A DNA stretch of 9,848 nt, taken from assembly GCA_020024735.1 (NCBI GenBank), contig JAHHTI010000042.1, positions 1 through 9,848 on the forward strand, read 5' to 3'. This document shows positions 1 to 7,474 of this stretch, one piece after another; the first letter of the stretch is position 1, and each line of letters opens with the position of its first letter. This DNA comes from Mycoplasmataceae bacterium (lineage in GTDB: Bacteria > Bacillota_I > Bacilli_A > Mycoplasmatales > Mycoplasmoidaceae). The notes beneath the pieces are model-generated. The model ran no database searches and was not told where the DNA came from. It worked only from the letters and a program-made list of their open reading frames with translations. The position numbers and the translations under genes are program-made.

Positions 1-9
1 AATATAAAT

Positions 10-1284
10 ATGGCTATTAAAAGAATACAAGAAAAATTATTAAATCTTTATCTAGAAAATGCTGGCGGTGTACTTATTTCAGGTCCTAAGTTTTGTGGAA
101 AGACCTTCTTAGCTGAGCAAGTAACAAAATCACAATACTTCGTACCACCTGAACAAACTTCTGAAATTATGTCATTTGATTTGAAAACCGCATTAGAAAA
201 CGGAGAAAGTCCTAGATTAATTGATGAATGACAAAGATATCCAGTTATCTGAGATATGGTTAAATATATGATTGATAGAGCTCCAAATGGCAACAAAAAG
301 GGATTATATGTTTTAACAGGCTCTACAAGACCAATGAAAAGAAATATACATTTAGATCCAGCTGCCGGAAGAATTTATCATATGCGATTGGGAACATTAA
401 GTTTTTTAGAAATATTAAATTTGCCAGATGATAAATCTATTTCATTGACAGAACTTGCTAAAGATGAAAATACCTTTAAATTACTTGAAAATCCTTGTAG
501 CATTGAAGAAACAAATCAATTAATGATTACTGGTGGATGACCTGAATTACATGCTAACAATTCAAAAAATAGCTCCTTATTAGTCAGTAACTATATAACT
601 TCAGTTGTTAATGAAGATGCTAAAAGAATGAATATAAGATTAAGTATTAGCACAATGAAGAACATTTTAAAATCATTAGCAAGATTAGATTGTACACAAT
701 TAAACAAGTCTACTATTATTAATGATGTTGTTGATGCTAAACAAACATTAAATATCAAAACTTTAGATAAGTTTATTGATATGTTATATTGATTAGACAT
801 CTTGTTTGATGTTAGCCCTTGATATAACTTTAACTTGAGATCTAGATATAAAGTAAGAACTAAACCGAAAACTTATTTTTGTGATACCTCTTTAGTGTGT
901 TATCTTTTAGGAATTACTTCTAATGCTCCACTAATGAAAGACTTTAATACTACAGGATTAATCTTTGAAAACCAAGTAATGAAAGATTTAGACATATATG
1001 CACAAGCTTTACATGGGGATTTATATTTCTACCGTGATGAAAAAGGCAATGAAATTGATGCAATTATTGAATTTAGAGATGGTTCATGATGAGCTATTGA
1101 AATTAAATTATCTGAACACCAAGCTATGGAAGCTGCTAAGAAATTAGGAGATTTATCTAAAATATTTAAAATTGATGAAAAGTTTAAAGAACCTTCATTA
1201 AAGCTGGTGATTACAAATTCTAATAAAACTGCCAAATTTGTTAATGGAGTTTATTTAATTCCTCACACTTTGATTAAGATTTAA
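10..1284 (+). CDS. AAA-type ATPase of the DUF4143 family with C-terminal PD-(D/E)XK-like domain
   Basis: This 424-residue protein is read with UGA as Trp (all seven Trp codons are UGA). The N-terminal P-loop domain has a Walker A GPKFCGKT at residues 25-32, a Walker B-type RLIDEWQ at 69-75 and a sensor-like LTGS near residue 107. The C-terminal third carries GLIFENQV (316-323), EIDAII (Asp350) and AIEIK (Glu364, Lys366), which fits the nuclease-like fold typical of this family. These proteins are common in bacteria and mycoplasmas; their substrate and role are mostly unknown, and they probably act in the cytoplasm. Length and N-terminus (MAIKRIQEKLL) match the family. Only nine bases precede the ATG and they contain no stop, so a start outside the window cannot be excluded. 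The gene lies 211 bases upstream of a DNA methyltransferase on the same strand. A functional link to it is speculative. Confidence 0.9.
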
Positions 1285-1495
1285 TAACTTTATATGTATG
1301 TGGAATATTTATTTTTAGTTAAAACACATATGAAAAATCTTTTAAATTAAAGAAAATTCTTCCGTTTTATTCTTTGTTTTCTTCTTTTATTTTTTATTTT
1401 AAATTTTTTTAATAGCAATCTATATTTATATAGCGAGCTTATTAAAAACAAAATTGCGCGTTTATTTTTCCAACTTACGATATTATTAAACTAGA
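1285..1495. other. AT-rich gap between the ATPase and the methyltransferase
   Basis: No gene is visible here. The middle is T-rich. A weak 7-bp A/T stem (AAGAAAA at 1350-1356 with TTTTCTT at 1377-1383) followed by a T-rich run to about 1410 might end ATPase transcription, but it is not a convincing terminator. The right end holds the probable methyltransferase promoter and four CpG dinucleotides within 46 bases (1434, 1457, 1459, 1478). An imperfect inverted repeat, AAAAACAAA at 1444-1452 against TTTATTTTT at 1461-1469, brackets the GCGCG core. Confidence 0.5.
1481..1486 (+). promoter_or_regulatory. Candidate -10 box of the methyltransferase gene
   Basis: TATTAT lies nine bases before the ATG at 1496. 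If it is used, transcription would start about three bases before the ATG, giving a practically leaderless mRNA; no Shine-Dalgarno sequence is visible. No good -35 box is seen: TTGCGC at 1454-1459 lies 21 bases upstream, too far for normal spacing. An alternative -10, TACGAT at 1476-1481, would sit 16 bases from TTGCGC. Confidence 0.4.
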
Positions 1496-2659
1496 ATGAG
1501 TAAAACTATTAGATTATTTGAAGCTTTTGCTGGAATTGGTTCACAATTCAAAGCATTAAAGAACATTGCTATAGAAAAAGACTGAACTATTGAATCTGTA
1601 GGGATAATAGAGTGATTTATTCCAGCTATTATTGCATATCAAGCCATACACCATCCTCCTATAGATGGAGTAAAAGAAGGAGAGATATTTAATGCAAATG
1701 TAAATATTAGTAATGACTCCAAAAATCCACTAAGCAAAAAATTATTTGATACTATTACTACTAATTCTGCATATGGATTTTGATTAAATCAATCGAAAGA
1801 TATAGCACATAATCTATTTGATATTTCACATGTTAAAGGTAAAGACATATCTAAAAATATAGATATTTTTACTTATTCCTTTCCTTGCCAAGATATTTCT
1901 AATCAAGGAAAACAAAGAGGTTTTAGCAAAGGTTCATCAACTAGAAGTGGTTTGTTATGAGAAGTTGAAAGAATTCTCACAGAAATCTACAATGAAGATA
2001 AAGCTAATTTACCAAAATACTTATTGCTTGAAAATGTTAAGAATATCATATCAATACAACATTTACCAACATTTAACAGATGGATTCGTAGATTGGATCA
2101 ATTAGGGTATGAAACGCAATGATATTTAATCAATGCAACTAATTATGGATCTTGCCAAAATCGTGAAAGAGTTTTTGCTATTTCTGTTTTAAAAGAACAT
2201 AAGAAAAAAGTAAATTTCGTTTTTCCTAAATTTGATTACATTGAAATGCATAAAAAACCAATTAAAGATATTTTAGAAAAAGATATCAATGATTGAGATG
2301 AAAAATTGAATAATTATGAACTTTCTGAACCATCAAAAATAACCAAGAATAATATTAAAAAATTTGAACTTCTTAATTACTCTAATTTTCAAAGTGAAAA
2401 GTTTGTTTATGACATCAATTATTCAGGTCCAACCTTAACTGCTTCTGGAGCAATGAGTAGAATAAAATTACTTTGTGGTAAAGGAAAAATAAGATCTATG
2501 ATTCCGTTAGAGTGCTTTAAATATATGGGATTTGATGAGGAAGATTGAAGAAGAGTAAATGATACTAATTTAGTAAAAAATATTAAACAAATTTATCTAT
2601 GTGGAAACTCAATAAGTGTAGAAGTGCTAGAAGCTATTTTTAGAGAATTTAAATTTTAG
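1496..2659 (+). CDS. C5-cytosine DNA methyltransferase, M.MpeI/M.SssI-like (probable CpG specificity)
   Basis: This intact 387-residue enzyme transfers a methyl group from S-adenosylmethionine to carbon 5 of cytosine in DNA. The conserved motifs appear in order: motif I FEAFAGIGS (8-16), motif IV SFPCQDIS with catalytic Cys131, motif VI ENV (179-181), motif VIII QNRER (221-225), then the target recognition region, GPTLTASGA (311-319), PLECFKYMGF around 337-346, and motif X GNSISVEVLEAI from 370. Stretches such as KNIDIFTYSFPCQD and GPTLTASGA match what I remember of the CpG methyltransferases of Mycoplasma penetrans (M.MpeI) and Spiroplasma (M.SssI), so CpG is the likely target; this is from memory, not an alignment. 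Seven of eight Trp codons are UGA. No restriction endonuclease gene is in view, so it looks solitary. The start is set by motif I beginning eight residues in, as expected. Confidence 0.95.
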
Positions 2660-2706
2660 ATATTTAGCAAAATTCATTTAGTTTTTAATTTAGAATAAGT
2701 AAAAAT
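2660..2706. other. Short convergent gap between the methyltransferase and rlmB
   Basis: These 47 AT-rich bases separate two genes that end toward each other. I find no GC-bearing stem with a T-run in either direction, so transcripts from the two sides may overlap at their 3' ends. Confidence 0.5.
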
Positions 2707-3411
2707 TTATTTTTGACTATATAGTTTTTGTAAAAGGATTCCTGTAGCCACAGAAACATTCAATGATTGAATCTTATCATTCATTGCAATTTTGACTTTA
2801 AAATCAGCATTCTTAGCAACTAAAGAACTAACACCACGATCTTCATTTCCAACAATAATGGCACATTTAGTATCAAAATCTATATCATTCATATCAGCAG
2901 AAGTTTCATCTAAACAAGATGCATAAACCCAAAATCCTAAATCTTTAAGTTTTTTAATAGCATTTGAAATATTTGGTACTTTAGCTAATCTTAAAGAATG
3001 GATAGCTCCCATACTAGTTTTAATTACTAAATCATTAATTGGAGCTTGATGAGTATCTTTATAAATTACTAGATCAACATCAAAAGCCAAAGCATTTCTT
3101 AAAATTGCTCCAAAGTTTCTAGCATCTTCAATTTCATCAAGAATTAAAACAGTTTGAATCTCTTTTTCTTGAAACTCAGCCACTGCTGAACGTACATCAT
3201 ATTCTTTAATGTTAACTTCAAATTCTGCTACAAAAAATTGGTGATTAATATTTTTATACTTATTAAAGAAATCTTTAGGACGAGGAAAAATTTTGTCACG
3301 TGGAAATTCAGGAGGCACTGCATAAATATTAGCACAATATAGAGTAATTAATTTGTAACCATTATTGTAAGCATCTTGAATACTTTTTAGTCCATAAAAA
3401 TTGACAATCAT
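2707..3411 (-). CDS. rlmB: 23S rRNA 2'-O-ribose guanosine methyltransferase, RlmB-like (TrmH/SpoU family)
   Basis: This 234-residue protein of the SpoU/TrmH (SPOUT) fold is expected to methylate the 2'-OH of the 23S rRNA guanosine equivalent to G2251 in Escherichia coli, using S-adenosylmethionine. A short N-terminal substrate-binding domain (FYGLKSIQDA, 5-14) precedes the catalytic domain. The three SpoU motifs are present: NFGAILRNA (99-107), IIVGNEDRGVS (185-195) and SLNVSVATGI (216-225), with the expected Arg105, Glu190 and Asn218. Motif 2 has Asp where many members have Gly. The ATG shares its A with the last base of the cysS stop (TAATG), and a GAGG lies nine bases upstream, so translation is probably coupled. 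The cysS-rlmB adjacency recalls the Bacillus order cysS-mrnC-rlmB, without mrnC here. A different rRNA or tRNA target within the family is possible. Confidence 0.93.
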   Translation of the reverse strand: MIVNFYGLKSIQDAYNNGYKLITLYCANIYAVPPEFPRDKIFPRPKDFFNKYKNINHQFFVAEFEVNIKEYDVRSAVAEFQEKEIQTVLILDEIEDARNFGAILRNALAFDVDLVIYKDTHQAPINDLVIKTSMGAIHSLRLAKVPNISNAIKKLKDLGFWVYASCLDETSADMNDIDFDTKCAIIVGNEDRGVSSLVAKNADFKVKIAMNDKIQSLNVSVATGILLQKLYSQK

Positions 3412-4715
3412 TATAACAAACCTCGATCAATCAATGTTTGTCTAATGGCATCAGATTTTTCAAAGTTCTTACGATTTAATTCTTCAGTATAAGACTTAAT
3501 TAAATTTAAGTTTTCCATAGTATGAATATTATCAAAAACAATACCTAAAATTTCTAATGAATTAATCATTTTGTTCAATATGGTATTAGCATTATGGAAA
3601 TTTTTATTTCTAATTTCAACATTCAAATCTTTCCCTAAACTTTGCAATACAGTAATACTATTCACTATATTTAAATTGTTATCTAAATGTTGCAAAAATT
3701 CTTCATCATAAATAGTTTTTTCACATACATATTTTTCATTAATCATCAATTGTGTTTTAGCTACATTAATTGTACGGTTAATTTTCTTTACTTCATTGCT
3801 TGCTGCAACTATGTTTTCTTCACTAAAGTTCAATGGATTAGAATAATTAGTACCATAAAAAAATCAACGAATACTTTGATAGTCATACTTTTGCAATAAA
3901 TCTTTCATTAAAACAAAATTATTTAGTGATTTAGACATCTTTTCATTATTAATGTTAACATGACCAACATGCATTCAAATTTTTGCCAAAGGACAATTAT
4001 GTAAAGCTTCATTTTGAGCATTTTCATTTTCGTGGTGAGGAAATTTTAAATCAACTCCTCCACCGTGAATTGTTAAATTAGTACCAAAATATTTTTCACT
4101 TAAATAAGAACATTCTGAGTGTCATCCAGGTCTTCCTTTAGCTCAAGGTGTATCTCATTGAATCCCCACATTAGTTTTTTTTCAAAGAACAAAGTCTCCA
4201 GGATTCTTCTTATTATCATCAACATTAACTCTTTCACCGTTTTCTAATTCATCTATATTACGATGACTTAAGCAACCATAATCTTTGATAGAACTAATAT
4301 CAAAATAAACATTACCATCAATTGAATAAGCATGATTAGATTTAATTAAACGATCAATATACTCAATAATTCCTTCAATATTATCAGTAACCTTAGGAGT
4401 AATCATCGGTAAAGTATTTAATTGTGCTCTAATTTCAGCATAGGCATCAATATATTTTTCAGAAATTTCCTTTTCAGAAGTTTTTTCTTCTAAAGCTTTT
4501 TTAATGATTTTGTCATCAATATCAGTTAGGTTGTGAACATAATTAACATTTTTATTAATAGCCTTTAAATATCGGTGTAAAACATCAAAAACAATTAATG
4601 GACGAGCATTACCAATATGAATATCATTATAAACAGTCGGTCCACAATTGTAGATATTAATATCTAAATCATTAAATTCTTTTAACGTGTTAGAGTAAGT
4701 GTCATAAATTTTCAT
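3411..4715 (-). CDS. cysS: Cysteinyl-tRNA synthetase
   Basis: This 434-residue class I synthetase attaches cysteine to tRNA-Cys in the cytoplasm. The ATP signature HIGN is at 33-36 and KMSKS at 259-263. The zinc site that selects cysteine is complete: Cys24 in NCGPTVY, Cys202 in GWHSEC, and His227 and Glu231 in HHENE, with the same spacing as in E. coli. Six Trp codons are UGA, including the near-invariant Trp199, which breaks the gene for standard-code callers. The start MKIYDTYSNTL fits the family; a further in-frame ATG at 4808 would add 31 hydrophobic residues and overlap the divergent dehydrogenase gene, so it is rejected. The protein ends at DRGLL and lacks the short Trp-bearing tail of the E. 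coli enzyme. It is cotranscribed with rlmB, with which it overlaps by one base. Confidence 0.97.
3421..3424 (-). promoter_or_regulatory. Shine-Dalgarno-like site for rlmB inside the cysS 3' end
   Basis: On the minus strand GAGG lies nine bases before the rlmB ATG, within the last codons of cysS. With the one-base overlap of stop and start, it would support reinitiation by ribosomes finishing cysS. Confidence 0.45.
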
Positions 4716-4722
4716 ATTTCTA

Positions 4723-4728
4723 ATTATA
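4723..4728 (-). promoter_or_regulatory. -10 box of cysS-rlmB
   Basis: A perfect TATAAT on the minus strand ends seven bases before the cysS ATG. Transcription would then begin at or next to the ATG, giving a leaderless mRNA, in keeping with the absence of a Shine-Dalgarno site. No clear -35 box is seen, as is common in mycoplasma promoters. Confidence 0.6.
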
Positions 4729-4759
4729 AATAATAATAGTGAAAATTGGATAAATAAAG

Positions 4760-4765
4760 TATAAT
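4760..4765 (+). promoter_or_regulatory. -10 box of the short-chain dehydrogenase gene
   Basis: A perfect TATAAT lies 26 bases before the start codon, allowing a leader of about 20 bases that includes the ribosome binding site. The -35 region (TAGTGA near 4737) is poor. This promoter and that of cysS face away from each other inside 76 bases. Confidence 0.6.
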
Positions 4766-4781
4766 AATATATTAAATTTAT

Positions 4782-4786
4782 GGAGG
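4782..4786 (+). promoter_or_regulatory. Strong Shine-Dalgarno site that sets the dehydrogenase start
   Basis: GGAGG lies five bases before the ATG at 4792. An in-frame ATG at 4780 overlaps this site (ATGGAGG) and would add four residues. The spacing makes 4792 the real start. It is the only canonical ribosome binding site in the window. Confidence 0.85.
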
Positions 4787-4791
4787 TATAT

Positions 4792-5574
4792 ATGAATTTA
4801 AACAACAAAGTGGCAATTGTAACTGCTTCTACTAAGGGTATTGGTTTAGAAGCATCACTTACATTAGCTAAATATGGAGCAAAGGTTTATTTGGCAGCAA
4901 GAAACCAAGAATTAGCTGAAAAAATCATTGCAGAACATCAAAATCTTGATTTACATTTTGTGAAGTTTGATGCAACTAATGATACTACTTTAACCTCAAT
5001 GGTAGGAGAAGTATTTAAAAAGGAAAAACACATTGATATTTTAGTAAATAATTATGGTGGTAGTGATGTAACTAAGGATAAAACTATTTTTGATACTACA
5101 TCTGATGACTATTTCAAAACACTAGAATTAAACATAAAATCTGTTTTTGTTACATCTCAAGCTGTAGCTAATCATATGAAAGAAACAGGTGGTGGAAGTA
5201 TTATCAATGTTTCTACTGTAGGATCAATTGTACCTGATATTGCTAGAATTGCTTATGCTACATCAAAAGCAGCTATTAATTCACTTACACAAAATATCGC
5301 TGTACACGGAGGTAAGTACGGTATTAGATGTAATGCAGTATTACCGGGATTAACTAACACAGATGCTGTAAAAAATAACTTACCTCAACAATTCGTTGAT
5401 ATGTTTGTAAGTGCTACTCCACTAGGTAGACCAGGTGAACCTTCTGATATCGCTAACGCTATTCTCTTCTTTGCAAGTGATGAAAGTTCTTATGTTACTG
5501 GACAAATCTTAGCAGTTTCTGGAGGATTTGGTCAAGTAACTCCAATGTATAGTTTCTTTGGTAACAAGAAATAG
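4792..5574 (+). CDS. Classical short-chain dehydrogenase/reductase, 7-alpha-hydroxysteroid dehydrogenase-like
   Basis: This 260-residue NAD(P)-dependent oxidoreductase has a Rossmann fold. The cofactor loop is TASTKGIG (11-18), followed by Arg37 after the second strand (AARN), which favours NADP(H). NNYGG (86-90) replaces the usual NNAG. Asn114, Tyr155 and Lys159 (YATSK) of the active site are present. The place of the catalytic serine, 13 residues before the Tyr, is held by Thr142 (NVSTVGS). The stretches NNYGG, STVGSIVPDIARIAY and SKAAINSLTQNIA, and the C-terminal GGFGQVTP, strongly recall clostridial 7-alpha-hydroxysteroid dehydrogenase, which also has a Thr there as I remember it. Bile acid oxidation at C7 is therefore a candidate activity, but other alcohol or ketone substrates are possible. 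The protein has no Trp, so it reads the same in either code. It is a single-gene unit with its own promoter, strong ribosome binding site and terminator. Confidence 0.92.
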   Translation: MNLNNKVAIVTASTKGIGLEASLTLAKYGAKVYLAARNQELAEKIIAEHQNLDLHFVKFDATNDTTLTSMVGEVFKKEKHIDILVNNYGGSDVTKDKTIFDTTSDDYFKTLELNIKSVFVTSQAVANHMKETGGGSIINVSTVGSIVPDIARIAYATSKAAINSLTQNIAVHGGKYGIRCNAVLPGLTNTDAVKNNLPQQFVDMFVSATPLGRPGEPSDIANAILFFASDESSYVTGQILAVSGGFGQVTPMYSFFGNKK

Positions 5575-5598
5575 AAGAAACCTACAATAAATATGTGT

Positions 5599-5627
5599 AA
5601 AAAGGAGCATCATTGCTCCTTTTTTTT
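5599..5627. terminator. Bidirectional hairpin terminator between the dehydrogenase and fakA
   Basis: GGAGCA (5604-5609), a TCAT loop and TGCTCC (5614-5619) form a 6-bp GC-containing stem. Five A on the left and eight T (5620-5627) on the right extend it. The plus strand gives a strong U-tract after the dehydrogenase; the minus strand gives a five-U tract after fakA. One hairpin thus serves both converging genes. Confidence 0.9.
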
Positions 5628-5666
5628 ATAATAATTTATTTTGGTTGTAGTAAAGAGAAAATGTTT

Positions 5667-7403
5667 TTATTGAACACCAATAATATATTGATAAATAGTT
5701 TGATTTCCTTCTTTAAAATCACAAACAATTTCATATTTTTCTAATAAATATTCTTCTAATTTAGATAAGATTTCTTCATTTGCATTCTTACCCTTAAAAA
5801 TAATAGCAATATCAGGTTTGTCAGACTTTTCAATTAACTTATCCATTAAAAAAGAAATTGCTTTAAATTCATCTGTATTGGCAGCAATTATCTTTTTTTC
5901 AGTAATACCAATAAAATCTCCCTTTTTAACAGATATATTAGATAATTTAACATCTTTAATAGAATTAGATACTAAACCTGAAGTAGTTTCTTTTAAAGCT
6001 TTATTCATAATTTTTTCATTAGCATCTAAAGTTGCTTTTTGATCAAATTCTAAAGAAACTATTAAAGATTCCACAATGTTAGAACAAGGAATAATTCTTA
6101 CATCAATTTTATCTTTTAAAGTAGAAGCTGCTTGTTTAGCAGCTAATATTGCATTGGTATCATCTAAAACTAAAATTACTTTAGAAGATTTAGTTCTTGT
6201 AATAGATTCAATTAAATCTTTAATTGAAGGATTAGCTTCAGAAGTTAATAATAAATGATTAAAATTGTATTCTTCTTTTAATACTTTTATCATTTCCTTA
6301 GTAGGAACAGTATGAACTAATTCAATCTTGTTTGATAATTTTCTCGAAGCACTTTCTTTAATAAACTTATTGTCATCAAAGATTTCAACCCCTTCTTTTG
6401 ACAATCTTTCATAAAATTGTTCAGTCATATTTTCAATTTTAATCTTAATGAATTCACCGTATTTTTGCCCAAGTTCTAAAAGTTTTTGTGGGTTCTTAGT
6501 ATGAATGTGAGTTTTAACAATATCTTCATCAGAAACTAAAACTAATGAATCACCAATTTTTTCTAAATCTTTTCTAAACTTATTAATATCAAATGGTTTT
6601 TTAGCATCATCATTAGGTTCAATCTTTACTCCTAACTTTAAAATAATTTCACTACAATAACCAAATCCTTCTTCTACATCGTAATGATCTAATAAGGTTT
6701 TAGATATATTTTTATTTTTTGCAGTAGCGTCTTTCTTTTTAGGTGCTGCTTTTCTAGCTGCTCCAAATGGTAGTCTTTCATTACAAATAGCTAATTTCAT
6801 TCCTTCAATAAATTTAACTAAACCAAAACCACCAGAATCTACTACACCAACTTCTTTTAATTTAGGTAGTAAATCAGTAGTAGTTTTTAATGCATCTTGT
6901 GCAATTTTTAGAACTGCTGAAAAAAGTTTACATAAATCTACATCTTCACATTCCATAATTTTTTCTGAGACAACTCTAATAACAGTTAAAATAGTTCCTT
7001 CAACTGGATTAGCCACAGAACTATAAGCAGTTTTCTTAGCATTTGTAAATGCTAACTTAATATCTTTTGCATTTAAATATAATTGTCCTTCTTTAAATGG
7101 AGAAACAAATCCTTTAATAATTTGAGACAAAATAACACCAGAATTACCTCTAGCATTCATTAATAAAGCTCTAGAAAATGACTTTGATAATTCAAAAATA
7201 CTATTAAAATTTTCTACACTTTGAATTTCTTGTAGAGCATTAGTGGTGGTAATTTTCATATTAGTTCCAGTATCACCATCAGGTACAGGAAACACGTTTA
7301 ATTCATTGATAGTTTCGTAATTGTGAGCTATCATTAGCGTACCAAATTCAAACATTTTTTTAAGCATATTTTTATCAATTTTGCTAACAACAGTTTTTTT
7401 CAT
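5667..7403 (-). CDS. fakA: Fatty acid kinase subunit FakA (DhaL/DAK2 domain, YloV family)
   Basis: This 578-residue protein is the ATP-binding subunit that phosphorylates fatty acids held by a FakB (DegV-family) partner, giving acyl phosphates for phospholipid synthesis from exogenous fatty acids. The N-terminal DhaL domain has NVFPVPDGDTGTN (36-48) with metal-binding Asp42 and Asp44, ARGNSG (84-89), EGTILT (135-140) and VVDSGGFGL (187-195). A Lys/Ala-rich linker (about 214-233) leads to the middle domain, with GYCSEI (248-253) and DSLVLVSDEDIVKTHIHT (285-302). The C-terminal part is weakly conserved and is the expected FakB contact region. Length is slightly above the usual 550 or so. No fakB lies in the window. 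It is a lone gene ended by the shared terminator, with a -10 box nine bases from the ATG. It suits a lipid-scavenging mycoplasma. Confidence 0.95.
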   Translation of the reverse strand: MKKTVVSKIDKNMLKKMFEFGTLMIAHNYETINELNVFPVPDGDTGTNMKITTTNALQEIQSVENFNSIFELSKSFSRALLMNARGNSGVILSQIIKGFVSPFKEGQLYLNAKDIKLAFTNAKKTAYSSVANPVEGTILTVIRVVSEKIMECEDVDLCKLFSAVLKIAQDALKTTTDLLPKLKEVGVVDSGGFGLVKFIEGMKLAICNERLPFGAARKAAPKKKDATAKNKNISKTLLDHYDVEEGFGYCSEIILKLGVKIEPNDDAKKPFDINKFRKDLEKIGDSLVLVSDEDIVKTHIHTKNPQKLLELGQKYGEFIKIKIENMTEQFYERLSKEGVEIFDDNKFIKESASRKLSNKIELVHTVPTKEMIKVLKEEYNFNHLLLTSEANPSIKDLIESITRTKSSKVILVLDDTNAILAAKQAASTLKDKIDVRIIPCSNIVESLIVSLEFDQKATLDANEKIMNKALKETTSGLVSNSIKDVKLSNISVKKGDFIGITEKKIIAANTDEFKAISFLMDKLIEKSDKPDIAIIFKGKNANEEILSKLEEYLLEKYEIVCDFKEGNQTIYQYIIGVQ

Positions 7404-7412
7404 AACTTAGAA

Positions 7413-7418
7413 ATTATA
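7413..7418 (-). promoter_or_regulatory. -10 box of fakA
   Basis: A perfect TATAAT on the minus strand is followed by nine bases and then the fakA ATG, so the 5' leader would be only about two or three bases. No Shine-Dalgarno site and no recognisable -35 box are present. Confidence 0.6.
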
Positions 7419-7474
7419 CAATAATATATTAAGGTTATATACAACTTTTTCCTAAAAAATAACATTTTTTTAAT

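Noticed and set aside
10..1284. Broken or pseudogene ATPase, because the frame has seven UGA codons
   Set aside because: Each UGA falls where Trp fits, including the conserved LIDEWQ motif, and there are no TAA or TAG stops or frameshifts. The methyltransferase, cysS and surface protein show the same pattern, so UGA is Trp here.
10..1284. The DUF4143 ATPase as the restriction enzyme partner of the methyltransferase
   Set aside because: Its PD-(D/E)XK-like residues are a family feature found in proteins with no restriction role, and the two genes are not tightly linked. Kept only as a low-interest hypothesis.
3687..3899. Plus-strand reading frame of 70 codons
   Set aside because: It lies wholly antisense to cysS, which has clear synthetase motifs on the minus strand; it has no ribosome binding site or recognisable sequence.
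4780..4791. Dehydrogenase start at the ATG of 4780
   Set aside because: This ATG is part of the Shine-Dalgarno region for the ATG at 4792, and the family needs no extra residues.
4716..4808. Longer cysS start at 4808 adding 31 hydrophobic residues
   Set aside because: The extension would run through the divergent promoter and into the dehydrogenase gene, and cysteinyl-tRNA synthetases begin close to the MKIYDT start.
5818..6258. Two plus-strand reading frames of 74 and 60 codons
   Set aside because: Both are antisense shadows of fakA with the low complexity expected from complementing AT-rich coding DNA.
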